Numbered from the stretch's first letter, positions 1-6,606 are shown. The stretch is DNA of 8,904 nt from Haemophilus parainfluenzae (GCA_018381425.1 JAGZRY010000049.1:1-8904), one strand, 5' to 3'. Notes: a model not told the origin generated them from the letters alone. Numbers and translations are program-made.

Positions 1-255
1 AGCGGAGCGCCTAAAGAAAAAACGGTTTCCATTATCCAACAAGCTGAAAAGCAAGAACGAGGTTATTACACAGGAATTTTCGGTATTTTTGATGGCGAAA
101 GCCTAAATAGTGCCGTCGCAATTCGCTTTATTGAACAAAGAGGTGATAAATTTTATTTTCGTAGTGGTGGTGGCATTACCATTCAAAGCCAACTTGAAGA
201 CGAATATCAAGAGCTGATTACCAAAGTTTACCTTCCAATCCAAAAGGAAAAGTAA
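1..255 (+). CDS. pabB: Aminodeoxychorismate synthase component I, C-terminal end (partial)
   Basis: This is the last 84 codons plus TAA of a chorismate-binding enzyme; the 5' end lies outside the window. In frame 1 the sequence reads SGAPK at residues 1-5, then a Glu-containing helix, then RGYYTG at about 20-25, AVAIR at about 39-43, and SGGGI followed by the closing helix with EDEYQEL. This is the conserved end of the PabB/TrpE/MenF fold, where the GAPK, RG-Y-G and GGGI elements help form the chorismate and Mg2+ site. PabB aminates chorismate to 4-amino-4-deoxychorismate for folate synthesis in the cytoplasm. The fragment alone cannot separate PabB from TrpE or isochorismate synthase. PabB is preferred because the stop codon overlaps the start of a PabC-like lyase gene (TAATG), which implies translational coupling. 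Confidence 0.85.
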   Translation, partial: SGAPKEKTVSIIQQAEKQERGYYTGIFGIFDGESLNSAVAIRFIEQRGDKFYFRSGGGITIQSQLEDEYQELITKVYLPIQKEK

Positions 256-821
256 TGTTCCCTTTATTTGAAACCATCGCCATTGAAAATGGCAAAATTA
301 AAAATATTGCTCTGCATCAAGCACGCTATGAGCGTAGCCTTATCACTTATTATGGAAAAAGTGCGGTCACTTTTTTTAATCTTTTAGATCTAATTCAAGT
401 ACCTAAGGAGCTACATAATAAGCTTGTTCGCTGTCGAATTGACTACAACGCTCATCAAACCCAAATTTCATACCTTGAATATACACCTAAAACACATCGT
501 GTATTCAAGCCCATAGTCTGTAATGAAATTGATTATTCGATCAAATATGCTGATCGTGAACTTATCAATACCTTATTTGCACAAAAGGGAGAGGCTGATG
601 AAATCATTATTATTAAAGATAGCTTTGTCACAGACTGCTCTATTGGCAATCTCGCCTTTAGAAAAGGAACTCAATGGTTCACACCGAATACTCCTTTATT
701 AAAAGGCACACAAAGGGAATATTTACTACAATCCGGTCAAGTTCAAGAAATTGAAATTAGACAAGAACAACTTGAGCAGTTTGATGAAATTCGAGTTATT
801 AATGCATTGAATGAACTATAA
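255..821 (+). CDS. Short PLP-dependent class IV aminotransferase-fold protein, probable aminodeoxychorismate lyase
   Basis: The 188-residue protein has the class IV PLP fold of PabC, BCAT and D-amino-acid transaminase. Aligned from memory with E. coli PabC, SIKYADR (Lys97) matches the catalytic-lysine segment GIKHLNR, and FVTDCSIGNLAFRKG (residues 124-138) matches WVTECCAANLFWRKG. The Glu that contacts the PLP ring nitrogen is therefore Asp127 here. The PLP-phosphate loop probably lies in the LLKGTQR segment (148-154). At 188 residues it is clearly shorter than PabC (about 269). It starts at LFETI, so it lacks about 20 N-terminal residues, and it ends just after INAL, where PabC continues for some 45 residues. 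PabC splits aminodeoxychorismate into p-aminobenzoate and pyruvate. The one-base overlap with pabB and the ribosome-binding stretch AAAAGGAAAAG inside the pabB end support that role. The fold call is firm; the exact reaction is inferred. Confidence 0.8.
   Translation: MFPLFETIAIENGKIKNIALHQARYERSLITYYGKSAVTFFNLLDLIQVPKELHNKLVRCRIDYNAHQTQISYLEYTPKTHRVFKPIVCNEIDYSIKYADRELINTLFAQKGEADEIIIIKDSFVTDCSIGNLAFRKGTQWFTPNTPLLKGTQREYLLQSGQVQEIEIRQEQLEQFDEIRVINALNEL
359..367 (+). repeat. DNA uptake signal sequence (USS)
   Basis: Exact AAGTGCGGT followed by TCA and a T-rich stretch, inside the PabC-like gene, where it encodes part of GKSAVT. This is the Haemophilus-type uptake word recognised during natural transformation. 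Confidence 0.9.
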
Positions 822-844
822 TACGCCCATTCATTTGCCTTATT

Positions 845-2521
845 TTACTTGACTAAATCCAACATCTCTTGTGCATTCGCTAAAGCAAGATCCGTAATTT
901 CACTGCCACCGAGTAATCTTGCAAGAGCAGGAACGCGTTCTTCTTGAGAAAGTGCGGTCATTTTGGTTTCAGTTTTATCATCAACGGTAAATTTCTCAAC
1001 ATTAAATTGATGATGTCCGTGACACGCCACTTGTGGTAAATGAGTCACACAAAGCACTTGGCATTTGTCGCCTAATTGACGTAACAACTTACCGACCACG
1101 CTTGCCGTTTTACCGCTAATCCCAACATCAACCTCATCAAAGATTAACGTTGGAATCGCTGATTGATCTGATGTTAAGACTTGAATCGCTAATGAAATAC
1201 GAGACAATTCACCACCTGATGCCACTTTTGCTAGCGGTTGTGCCTGTTGACCTAGATTACTGCGTAAAGTAAAGACGATATTATCTGCCCCATTTGACGC
1301 AACTTTAGTTAAATCCGAATTCACTTCAATGAAAAATTCTGCATTTTCCATTGCAAGGCCTTTGATAGAATGTGTAACCTGTTGTGCTAATTTCCCTGCA
1401 GCTTGGCAACGGCTTTCATGTAATTGTTTTGCCGTATGTTGCATTCTCTCAAAGGCGGATTTTTCTTCTAGAACCAGACGCTCTTCACTTTCTGAAAAAT
1501 CTAAAAGTGCGGTCAATTCTGCTTCTAATTTTTGATGCCATCCCACCAACTCTTCAGGTTTCACATTGTGCTTGCGTGCAAGTTGTAAAGCTTGACCTAA
1601 ACGCTGCTCAATCTCTTGTAATAACATCGGATCTTGCTCAATATGAGATGCAAGATGTTGGACTTCACTTGTCGCCTCTTGCACTTGGATAAGTGCATCA
1701 TTCAACATTGTTTGAACGGAAACATAACGAGGATCTAACTCACTTAATTCATCAATATACTGTGTCGCACGATAAAGCATAGAATCAATACTCACGGTCT
1801 CATTTTCACTGAGTAGCTGTAAGGCTGATTGTGATAACTGTGTCAGCTGTTCGCTATTTGATAGACGACGTTGATCCTCTTCTAATTCTAAATATTCATT
1901 TGGACGAAGTGCAAACTCATCCAACTCTTCTACCTGATATTGTAAAAGTTGTTTCTTCGCTTCATTTTCGGCAACTTTTTGTTGGAAATTTTTAACTTGC
2001 GTTTGAAGATTTTTCCATGCTCGATAATCTTCTCGCATTTGAGCGAGTAAATCATTGTGATGTGCAAATGTATCCACCAATTGAAGCTGATAGTCATTTT
2101 TCAATAATAACTGCGAAGCATGCTGCCCATTAATATGAATAAGATATTGTCCTATTTCTTTTAATTGGGAAGCCGATACTGGCGTGCTATTGATAAAGGC
2201 TTTAGAACGTCCATCTACATTAATGACACGACGTAGAATACAATCGGAGGGATTATCAGGATCTTGCAATTCTTGCTCTTGCAACCATTGATAAGCGGGG
2301 TTAGTTGGTTCAATAAAAAATGTCGCGCAAATTTCAGCTCTTTCCTGCCCTTCTCGAACCATAGAGGTTTCAATACGCTGCCCCAAGCATAATCCCAACG
2401 CATCAATAGCAATAGATTTTCCTGCGCCGGTTTCCCCCGTAATCACAGACATTCCTTTCGCCAATTCAATCTCTAATTGACGAACAATTGCAAAATTATT
2501 GATGGTAAGTTGGGTTAGCAT
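845..2521 (-). CDS. recN: DNA repair protein RecN
   Basis: RecN is an SMC-like ATPase that acts in recombinational repair of double-strand breaks. The 558-residue protein (E. coli: 553) has the expected order. Walker A GETGAGKS is at residues 29-36. A long coiled-coil region follows at about 155-375. The ABC signature VASGGELSR is at 433-441. Walker B TLIFDEVD is at 458-465 (Asp462, Glu463), and the H-loop VTHLPQV (His494) comes after it. The start chosen is the ATG at 2519-2521, because AAGGAG lies 7 bases before it and MLTQLTINNFAIVR aligns with the E. coli start MLAQLTISNFAIVR. The frame extends nine codons upstream to 2548, but that start would fall in the promoter. The gene is convergent with the PabC-like gene, 23 bases away, with no clear terminator between them. 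It has its own SOS-type promoter, separate from nadK upstream. Confidence 0.97.
   Translation of the reverse strand: MLTQLTINNFAIVRQLEIELAKGMSVITGETGAGKSIAIDALGLCLGQRIETSMVREGQERAEICATFFIEPTNPAYQWLQEQELQDPDNPSDCILRRVINVDGRSKAFINSTPVSASQLKEIGQYLIHINGQHASQLLLKNDYQLQLVDTFAHHNDLLAQMREDYRAWKNLQTQVKNFQQKVAENEAKKQLLQYQVEELDEFALRPNEYLELEEDQRRLSNSEQLTQLSQSALQLLSENETVSIDSMLYRATQYIDELSELDPRYVSVQTMLNDALIQVQEATSEVQHLASHIEQDPMLLQEIEQRLGQALQLARKHNVKPEELVGWHQKLEAELTALLDFSESEERLVLEEKSAFERMQHTAKQLHESRCQAAGKLAQQVTHSIKGLAMENAEFFIEVNSDLTKVASNGADNIVFTLRSNLGQQAQPLAKVASGGELSRISLAIQVLTSDQSAIPTLIFDEVDVGISGKTASVVGKLLRQLGDKCQVLCVTHLPQVACHGHHQFNVEKFTVDDKTETKMTALSQEERVPALARLLGGSEITDLALANAQEMLDLVK
950..958 (+). repeat. DNA uptake signal sequence (USS)
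   Basis: Exact AAGTGCGGT followed by TCA and TTTTGG, inside recN and reading on the strand opposite to the gene. Confidence 0.9.
1505..1513 (+). repeat. DNA uptake signal sequence (USS)
   Basis: Exact AAGTGCGGT followed by TCAATTCT, inside recN and antisense to it. The complement falls in the codons for the TALLDF stretch of the coiled-coil region. Confidence 0.9.
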
Positions 2522-2548
2522 AAAAAATCTCCTTAACTGTATATCCAT

Positions 2549-2577
2549 ATATTACAACTGATATAATATACAGTAAA
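2549..2577 (-). promoter_or_regulatory. recN promoter (sigma70 type)
   Basis: Read on the minus strand: a -35 element TTTACT (2577-2572), a 17-base spacer (2571-2555) and a -10 element TAATAT (2554-2549). Transcription would start near 2542, giving a leader of about 20 bases with AAGGAG before the recN ATG. The strong -10 and near-consensus spacing fit a promoter that is active when not repressed. Confidence 0.75.
2556..2575 (-). promoter_or_regulatory. LexA (SOS) operator of recN
   Basis: On the plus strand the stretch reads AACTGATATAATATACAGTA, with the CTG-N10-CAG core of gamma-proteobacterial LexA boxes (CTG at 2558-2560, CAG at 2571-2573). It sits on the -35 element and spacer of the recN promoter, the position expected for repression. 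recN is a classical LexA target in E. coli. A weaker second copy (CTGTATATCCATATAT, 2537-2552; 12 of 16 bases match CTGTATATATATACAG) covers the -10 and predicted start, as in the multi-box E. coli recN promoter. Confidence 0.8.
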
Positions 2578-2596
2578 GAGATTTTTGACTTTTTGA

Positions 2597-3487
2597 TTAG
2601 AAATTTTTAAGCCAGCCTAATTTCGTGCTTAATACATTGTAATAATTGTAATTTTTCAGGTGTAATAGGCGCAGTTTATGCGGACTTTTTTCAATATGCA
2701 CCACATCATCTGGGCAAAAACCGAGTGCAATTTGACTATCACAGCCTAATTCCAACTGTGAAGTGTTATGTTCTGCAAAGCGAATTGAAATTTTACTGTC
2801 GCCATCAATTACTAATGGTCGAGAAGAAAGCGTGTGCGGGAACATCGGCACAAGGGCAATCGCATTTAAATTTGGCGTTAAAATTGGGCCGCCTGCGGAA
2901 AGTGAATAAGCCGTTGAACCCGTTGGAGTGGAAACAATCAAGCCGTCTGAACGTTGAGAAAAGGCAAATTTATCGTTGATATAAACATGGAAATCAATCA
3001 TGTGCGCAATTTTAGCGGGGTGAATCACCGCCTCATTTACTGCATTACCACTAGAAATAATTTCTCCATTGCGTTCAATTTTAGCTTCCAATAAAAAACG
3101 CTCTTCGACAAAAAACTCGCCGCGTTCCAAACAAGCTTCAAGCTGTGCATAAGCATTTTTCGGGTCGATATCGGTCAAAAAGCCCAAGTTACCTCGGTTA
3201 ATACCAATCATTGGAATATGATATTTAGCCAAAATGCGAGCACGCCCTAGCATATTGCCATCACCACCGATCACAATCACAAGTTGTGCTTGCTCACCGA
3301 TTTGTTCAACTGTCGCTAAAACCTCTTCTGGTAAACCAAATTTTTCACCGACATCTTTTTCCACTAAAACTCGATATCCTCGCTCTTTCAGCCATTGATA
3401 CAAGTTTTTATGCATTTGCAAATTAATATCGCGACGTGGTTTTCCCATTAAGGCGATGGTTTTAAATGATTTGACTAATTCATCCAT
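2597..3487 (-). CDS. nadK: NAD kinase
   Basis: This cytoplasmic enzyme phosphorylates NAD to NADP using ATP and is the main source of NADP. In the 296-residue form (E. coli: 292) the diagnostic GGDGN motif is at residues 74-78 and carries the catalytic Asp76. [12 protein letters not shown] is at about 95-106, NEAVIHP at 151-157, and the glycine- and serine-rich [16 protein letters not shown] stretch, which shapes the NAD site, at about 186-201. The C-terminus [10 protein letters not shown] matches the E. coli ending. The longest frame begins with a GTG at 3515-3517 that has no ribosome-binding site. The ATG at 3485-3487 has GGGAG 11 bases upstream and aligns with the E. coli start ([15 protein letters not shown] versus MNNHFKCIGIVG), so it is preferred. 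The spacing is long, so the GTG start (306 residues) stays possible. It is divergent from grpE and lies 75 bases upstream of recN on the same strand. Confidence 0.95.
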   Translation of the reverse strand: MDELVKSFKTIALMGKPRRDINLQMHKNLYQWLKERGYRVLVEKDVGEKFGLPEEVLATVEQIGEQAQLVIVIGGDGNMLGRARILAKYHIPMIGINRGNLGFLTDIDPKNAYAQLEACLERGEFFVEERFLLEAKIERNGEIISSGNAVNEAVIHPAKIAHMIDFHVYINDKFAFSQRSDGLIVSTPTGSTAYSLSAGGPILTPNLNAIALVPMFPHTLSSRPLVIDGDSKISIRFAEHNTSQLELGCDSQIALGFCPDDVVHIEKSPHKLRLLHLKNYNYYNVLSTKLGWLKNF

Positions 3488-3526
3488 AACTATGATTGCT
3501 CCCAAGTGCAAACTCACCGATTTCTG

Positions 3527-3535
3527 ACCGCACTT
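3527..3535 (-). repeat. DNA uptake signal sequence (USS)
   Basis: Exact ACCGCACTT on the plus strand, that is AAGTGCGGT on minus, followed on minus by TCAGAAAT. It lies in the nadK-grpE control region. A partial copy of the word in the opposite orientation (AAGTGC at 3504-3509) could form a 7-base stem with it. Confidence 0.9.
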
Positions 3536-3560
3536 GAATTTAAAATTTTAGTCATTATAT
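3533..3560 (+). promoter_or_regulatory. Possible sigma32 (heat-shock) promoter of grpE
   Basis: CTTGAA (3533-3538) matches the heat-shock -35 core. After a 12-base spacer, GTCATTATAT (3551-3560) partly matches the heat-shock -10 consensus CCCCATTTA (the CATT-A part). grpE is a sigma32 target in enterobacteria. The -10 lacks the C run, the region is AT-rich, and CTTGAA overlaps the uptake word by three bases, so the match may be chance. Confidence 0.35.
3554..3559 (-). promoter_or_regulatory. Possible -10 box of the nadK promoter
   Basis: The minus strand carries a perfect TATAAT here. No good -35 hexamer is found 16-18 bases upstream, so the promoter call is weak. A start near 3547 would give a leader of about 60 bases to the preferred nadK ATG and would also include the alternative GTG start. 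Confidence 0.4.
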
Positions 3561-3587
3561 TACATAGCAATTCAGTTTTGCTAAAAT
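3560..3587 (+). promoter_or_regulatory. grpE promoter with extended -10
   Basis: TGCTAAAAT (3579-3587) is an extended -10 element (TG-N-TAAAAT), with a weak -35 TTACAT 16 bases upstream (3560-3565). Transcription would begin near 3594, giving a leader of about 24 bases before the ATG at 3618. Confidence 0.5.
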
Positions 3588-3617
3588 AGCACTAATTTTT
3601 GATAAATGGAGAAAAAG

Positions 3618-4193
3618 ATGTCAGAACAAGCACAAAACTTAAATGAAAATGAAGAACTTGTTGAAGAAGTTCAACAGGAAACCACTTCAACGGAAGATCC
3701 GTTAGAAGAAGCGATCGCTCGTGTACAAGAGCTTGAAGAACAATTAAAAGCGCAAGTCGAAGAAACCTCTAAAAAAGAACAAGATTTATTGCTTCGCACG
3801 CGTGCAGAAATTGACAATATGCGTCGCCGTAGCGAACAAGATATTGAAAAAGCGCATAAATTTGCACTAGAAAAATTTTCAAAAGACATTTTAAATACCA
3901 TTGATAACTTAGAGCGCGCGCTTGCAACGCCTGCTAATAAGGAAGATGAAAACATCAAAGCCCTATTCGCTGGTATTGAGCTGACTTTAAAAGAGTTACT
4001 CTCAACGGTTTCTCGCTTTGGTGTCGAACCTGTTGGTGCAGTGGGTGAAACCTTTAATCCAGATCTTCACCAAGCTATCTCTATGCAACCAGCTGAAGGG
4101 TTTGAAAGCAACCAAATCACCACCGTTTTACAAAAAGGCTATACCTTAAATGGTCGTGTGATTCGCCCAGCTATGGTAATGGTTGCAGCTTAA
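3618..4193 (+). CDS. grpE: Nucleotide exchange factor GrpE (Hsp70 cofactor)
   Basis: GrpE drives ADP release from DnaK and so resets the DnaK-DnaJ chaperone cycle in the cytoplasm. The 191-residue protein (E. coli: 197) has an acidic Gln/Glu-rich N-terminus. A long heptad-rich coiled coil (about 25-90) contains [18 protein letters not shown], typical of the dimerising helices. The C-terminal beta domain carries the family signature [12 protein letters not shown], then [14 protein letters not shown] at the end. The frame is open from an ATG at 3606, but the ATG at 3618 has GGAG 6 bases upstream (3608-3611), whereas the first has no such site, so 3618 is used. It is monocistronic, flanked by a divergent promoter region and a strong terminator. 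Confidence 0.96.
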   Translation: MSEQAQNLNENEELVEEVQQETTSTEDPLEEAIARVQELEEQLKAQVEETSKKEQDLLLRTRAEIDNMRRRSEQDIEKAHKFALEKFSKDILNTIDNLERALATPANKEDENIKALFAGIELTLKELLSTVSRFGVEPVGAVGETFNPDLHQAISMQPAEGFESNQITTVLQKGYTLNGRVIRPAMVMVAA

Positions 4194-4216
4194 TTTCTTT
4201 TCTATGACTTAAAGAG

Positions 4217-4240
4217 CGGACGATTTTTCGTCCGTTTTTT
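4217..4240 (+). terminator. Intrinsic terminator after grpE
   Basis: A perfect 7-base stem CGGACGA / TCGTCCG (4217-4223 and 4228-4234) with a TTTT loop is followed directly by six T. It lies 23 bases after the grpE stop. Confidence 0.92.
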
Positions 4241-4253
4241 ATTGCTAAAAAAT

Positions 4254-4267
4254 TTGATTCAGATCAA
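4254..4267 (+). promoter_or_regulatory. FNR box upstream of nrdD
   Basis: TTGATTCAGATCAA is a perfect match to the FNR consensus TTGAT-N4-ATCAA. Its centre (4260.5) is 41.5 bases upstream of about 4302. A -10-like hexamer AATAAT (4291-4296) is placed for a start there, so this looks like a class II FNR-activated promoter. FNR is the oxygen-sensing activator of anaerobic genes, and nrdD encodes an enzyme that works only without oxygen. The site is 191 bases before the nrdD ATG, so a long leader is implied. Confidence 0.82.
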
Positions 4268-4285
4268 GTTTATTAAAAAAATAAT

Positions 4286-4302
4286 TTGAGAATAATTCTC
4301 AA
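4286..4302 (+). promoter_or_regulatory. 17-base perfect palindrome, possible Fur operator
   Basis: TTGAGAAT-A-ATTCTCAA is a perfect 8-1-8 palindrome. Its inner 15 bases match the Fur 7-1-7 consensus TGATAATNATTATCA except for one symmetrical pair of changes. It covers the candidate -10 and start of the FNR-dependent promoter, so a bound protein would repress it. The regulator is not proven; Fur is the best guess from sequence. Confidence 0.6.
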
Positions 4303-4372
4303 CAAAAAACACTCTTGCTTTCCAGATTTATCAAGGTTTCAACTCAATTTCAACCATCAAAAACACAAAACA

Positions 4373-4388
4373 ACACCGCATATTGTGT
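4373..4388 (+). promoter_or_regulatory. NrdR box 1
   Basis: ACACCGCATATTGTGT matches 13 of 16 positions of the NrdR consensus ACACWATATATWGTGT. NrdR is the nucleotide-sensing repressor of ribonucleotide reductase genes and binds paired boxes. Confidence 0.8.
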
Positions 4389-4389
4389 G

Positions 4390-4418
4390 TTGATCTATTA
4401 AATAAAACCATATATAGT
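4390..4418 (+). promoter_or_regulatory. nrdD proximal promoter
   Basis: A -35 TTGATC (4390-4395), a 17-base spacer and a -10 TATAGT (4413-4418) predict a start near 4425 and a leader of about 34 bases. The -10 lies inside NrdR box 2 and the -35 directly follows box 1, so NrdR binding would block polymerase. Confidence 0.7.
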
Positions 4419-4420
4419 GT
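4405..4420 (+). promoter_or_regulatory. NrdR box 2
   Basis: AAACCATATATAGTGT matches 14 of 16 positions of the NrdR consensus. It begins exactly 32 bases after box 1 (16-base gap), about three helical turns. That is the paired spacing seen at known NrdR-controlled promoters. Confidence 0.83.
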
Positions 4421-4458
4421 TTTCAATTTTTTCATAGCTACCTTACAGGAGTCATAAA

Positions 4459-6585
4459 ATGAACGCTTTCTTTGTGATTAAGCGTGATGGTTCACGAATT
4501 GGGTTTGACCTACAACGCATTACTAATGCAATCAAAAAAGCAGCAAGTGCGGTCAATATTGTTGATGAAATTTATATTCATGAGCTGAGCCAGCGAATTA
4601 ATACTGAAATTTTTAGTCATTATCAGTATGAAATTGATATCAACCAGATTCAAAAAATTGTTGAAGATCACTTAATGACAAGCAAGTATCCACAAATTGC
4701 TCGTACTTATATTGAATATCGTCACGATCGCGACCTGGCACGTGAAAAACGCAGCCAATTAACCAAAGAAATTGAAGGACTGATTGAGCAAAGTAACGTG
4801 GAATTGCTTAATGAAAACGCAAATAAAGATGCGAAAGTTATCCCTACCCAACGTGATTTACTGGCAGGTATTGTGGCAAAACATTATGCCAAACGTCATA
4901 TTCTGCCAAGAGATGTTGTTGAAGCCCATGAAAAAGGGGAAATCCACTATCACGACTTAGATTATGCGCCATTTTTCCCAATGTTTAACTGCATGCTCGT
5001 TGATCTAAAAGGCATGCTTTCACATGGTTTTAAAATGGGTAATGCTGAAATTGAGCCGCCTAAATCTATCGGTACAGCAACAGCGGTTACTGCACAAATT
5101 ATTGCTCAAGTCGCCAGCCATATTTATGGCGGTACAACCATTAATCGTATTGATGAAGTACTTGCACCTTATGTTCAACTCAGCTTTGAAAAACATTTGA
5201 AAAATGCCGCCCAATGGCAAATTCTGGATGCGGAAGGTTATGCGAAAGCACTAATTGAAAAAGAATGTTTTGATGCGTTCCAATCCCTTGAATATGAAGT
5301 CAATACGCTCCATACATCAAATGGTCAAACACCATTTGTTACCTTTGGTTTTGGCTTAGGTACAAGTTGGCAAGAACGGTTAATTCAGCAATCGATTTTG
5401 AAAAACCGTATTCGTGGCTTGGGTAAAAATCATAAAACGCCCGTCTTCCCTAAGCTGGTCTTTACCATTAAAAAAGGCGTGAACCAAAACGAACAAGATC
5501 CAAACTATGACATTAAAAAACTGGCATTAGAATGCGCTTCAAAACGCATGTATCCAGATATTTTAAACTATGATCAAGTGGTTAAAGTCACTGGCTCGTT
5601 CAAAGCCCCAATGGGTTGCCGTAGCTTCTTAGGTGCTTATGAAGAAAACGGCTATGAAGTGCATGATGGTCGCAATAATTTAGGCGTGGTAAGTCTGAAT
5701 CTGCCTCGCATTGCTCTGGAAGCACAAGGAAATGAAGAAAAATTCTACCGCACTTTAGATGAACGCTTAGCCCTCGCGAAGAAAGCCTTACTTACCCGTA
5801 TTGCGCGCTTAGAAAATACCAAAGCTCGTGTCGCGCCAATTCTCTATATGGAAGGCGCTTGCGGCGTTCGACTAAAAGCCGATGATAATGTTGCGGATAT
5901 TTTCAAAAATGGACGAGCATCAATTTCTTTAGGTTATATTGGCATTCATGAAACCATCAATGCACTGTATAAAAAGGGACATATTTTTGACGATGAACAA
6001 CTACGTGAAAAAGGTATTGCGATTGTGCGTCGTTTAAGCGAAGCGGTAAAACAATGGCAGAAAGAAACCGGCTATGCATTTAGCCTTTATTCCACACCAA
6101 GTGAAAACTTGTGCGATCGCTTCTGTCGTTTAGATATCAAACAATTTGGTGTCATTGAAGGCGTTACCGATAAAGGCTACTACACTAATAGCTATCACCT
6201 AGATGTAGAGAAAAAAGTCAATCCATACGATAAATTAGACTTTGAAATGCCTTATCCTGAACTAGCAAGTGGCGGCTTTATCTGTTATGGCGAATACCCT
6301 AACATTCAACATAACCTCAAAGCACTCGAAGATGTATGGGATTATAGCTACGATCGCGTGCCTTATTACGGCACTAATACGCCAATTGATGAATGTTACG
6401 AATGTGGCTTCACAGGAGAGTTTAATTGCACAAGTAAAGGTTTTGTTTGTCCGAAATGTGGCAACCATGACAGTGCAAAAGTCTCCGTGACCCGACGAGT
6501 TTGTGGTTATCTCGGCAGCCCTGATGCTCGTCCATTCAACGCTGGCAAACAAGAAGAAGTAAAACGTCGAGTGAAACACCTATAA
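4459..6585 (+). CDS. nrdD: Anaerobic ribonucleoside-triphosphate reductase (class III)
   Basis: This oxygen-sensitive glycyl-radical enzyme reduces ribonucleoside triphosphates to dNTPs using formate, after activation by the radical-SAM enzyme NrdG. The 708-residue length (E. coli: 712) is normal. An ATP-cone regulatory domain occupies about 1-95 (FFVIKRDGSRIGFD at the start). The 10-stranded barrel follows, with candidate active-site cysteines Cys178 (MFNCML) and Cys387 (PMGCRS). The zinc site uses Cys646/Cys649 and Cys664/Cys667. The C-terminal glycyl-radical loop is RRVCGYLG, with Gly683 as the radical site. AGGAG lies 7 bases before the ATG. nrdG is not adjacent: the gene is followed by a terminator and an unrelated gene, so the activase must be elsewhere. 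The upstream region predicts activation by FNR and repression by NrdR. Confidence 0.98.
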   Translation: MNAFFVIKRDGSRIGFDLQRITNAIKKAASAVNIVDEIYIHELSQRINTEIFSHYQYEIDINQIQKIVEDHLMTSKYPQIARTYIEYRHDRDLAREKRSQLTKEIEGLIEQSNVELLNENANKDAKVIPTQRDLLAGIVAKHYAKRHILPRDVVEAHEKGEIHYHDLDYAPFFPMFNCMLVDLKGMLSHGFKMGNAEIEPPKSIGTATAVTAQIIAQVASHIYGGTTINRIDEVLAPYVQLSFEKHLKNAAQWQILDAEGYAKALIEKECFDAFQSLEYEVNTLHTSNGQTPFVTFGFGLGTSWQERLIQQSILKNRIRGLGKNHKTPVFPKLVFTIKKGVNQNEQDPNYDIKKLALECASKRMYPDILNYDQVVKVTGSFKAPMGCRSFLGAYEENGYEVHDGRNNLGVVSLNLPRIALEAQGNEEKFYRTLDERLALAKKALLTRIARLENTKARVAPILYMEGACGVRLKADDNVADIFKNGRASISLGYIGIHETINALYKKGHIFDDEQLREKGIAIVRRLSEAVKQWQKETGYAFSLYSTPSENLCDRFCRLDIKQFGVIEGVTDKGYYTNSYHLDVEKKVNPYDKLDFEMPYPELASGGFICYGEYPNIQHNLKALEDVWDYSYDRVPYYGTNTPIDECYECGFTGEFNCTSKGFVCPKCGNHDSAKVSVTRRVCGYLGSPDARPFNAGKQEEVKRRVKHL
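4545..4553 (+). repeat. DNA uptake signal sequence (USS)
   Basis: Exact AAGTGCGGT followed by TCAATATT, within the ATP-cone coding part of nrdD (residues AASAVN). Confidence 0.9.
5747..5755 (-). repeat. DNA uptake signal sequence (USS)
   Basis: ACCGCACTT on the plus strand, coding for part of FYRTLDE in nrdD. The word reads on the minus strand. Its minus-strand flank (AGAATTTTTC) is A/T-rich but lacks the usual TCA. Confidence 0.85.
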
Positions 6586-6606
6586 TGTCGCAACATTGAT
6601 TATGAT

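Noticed and set aside
808..844. Possible bidirectional terminator between the PabC-like gene and recN
   Set aside because: Only a 6-base AT-rich stem (AATGAA/TTCATT) with a long loop and no clean T run; too weak to call.
1329..1692. Open frames on the plus strand inside recN
   Set aside because: They are antisense to a gene with complete RecN motifs, have no ribosome-binding site and encode Cys/Ser-rich sequence with no recognisable domain.
1680..1697. 7-base hairpin TGCACTT-GGAT-AAGTGCA inside recN
   Set aside because: It lies within coding sequence, has no T run on either strand, and is short enough to be chance; it contains only partial uptake words.
4372..4391. Hairpin AACAC...GTGTT upstream of nrdD read as a terminator or riboswitch
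   Set aside because: The symmetry is explained by the NrdR box; there is no T run and no known riboswitch core.
4303..4430. A defined small RNA gene upstream of nrdD
   Set aside because: A promoter is plausible, but no intrinsic terminator is found before nrdD, so I cannot support a separate RNA gene from sequence alone.
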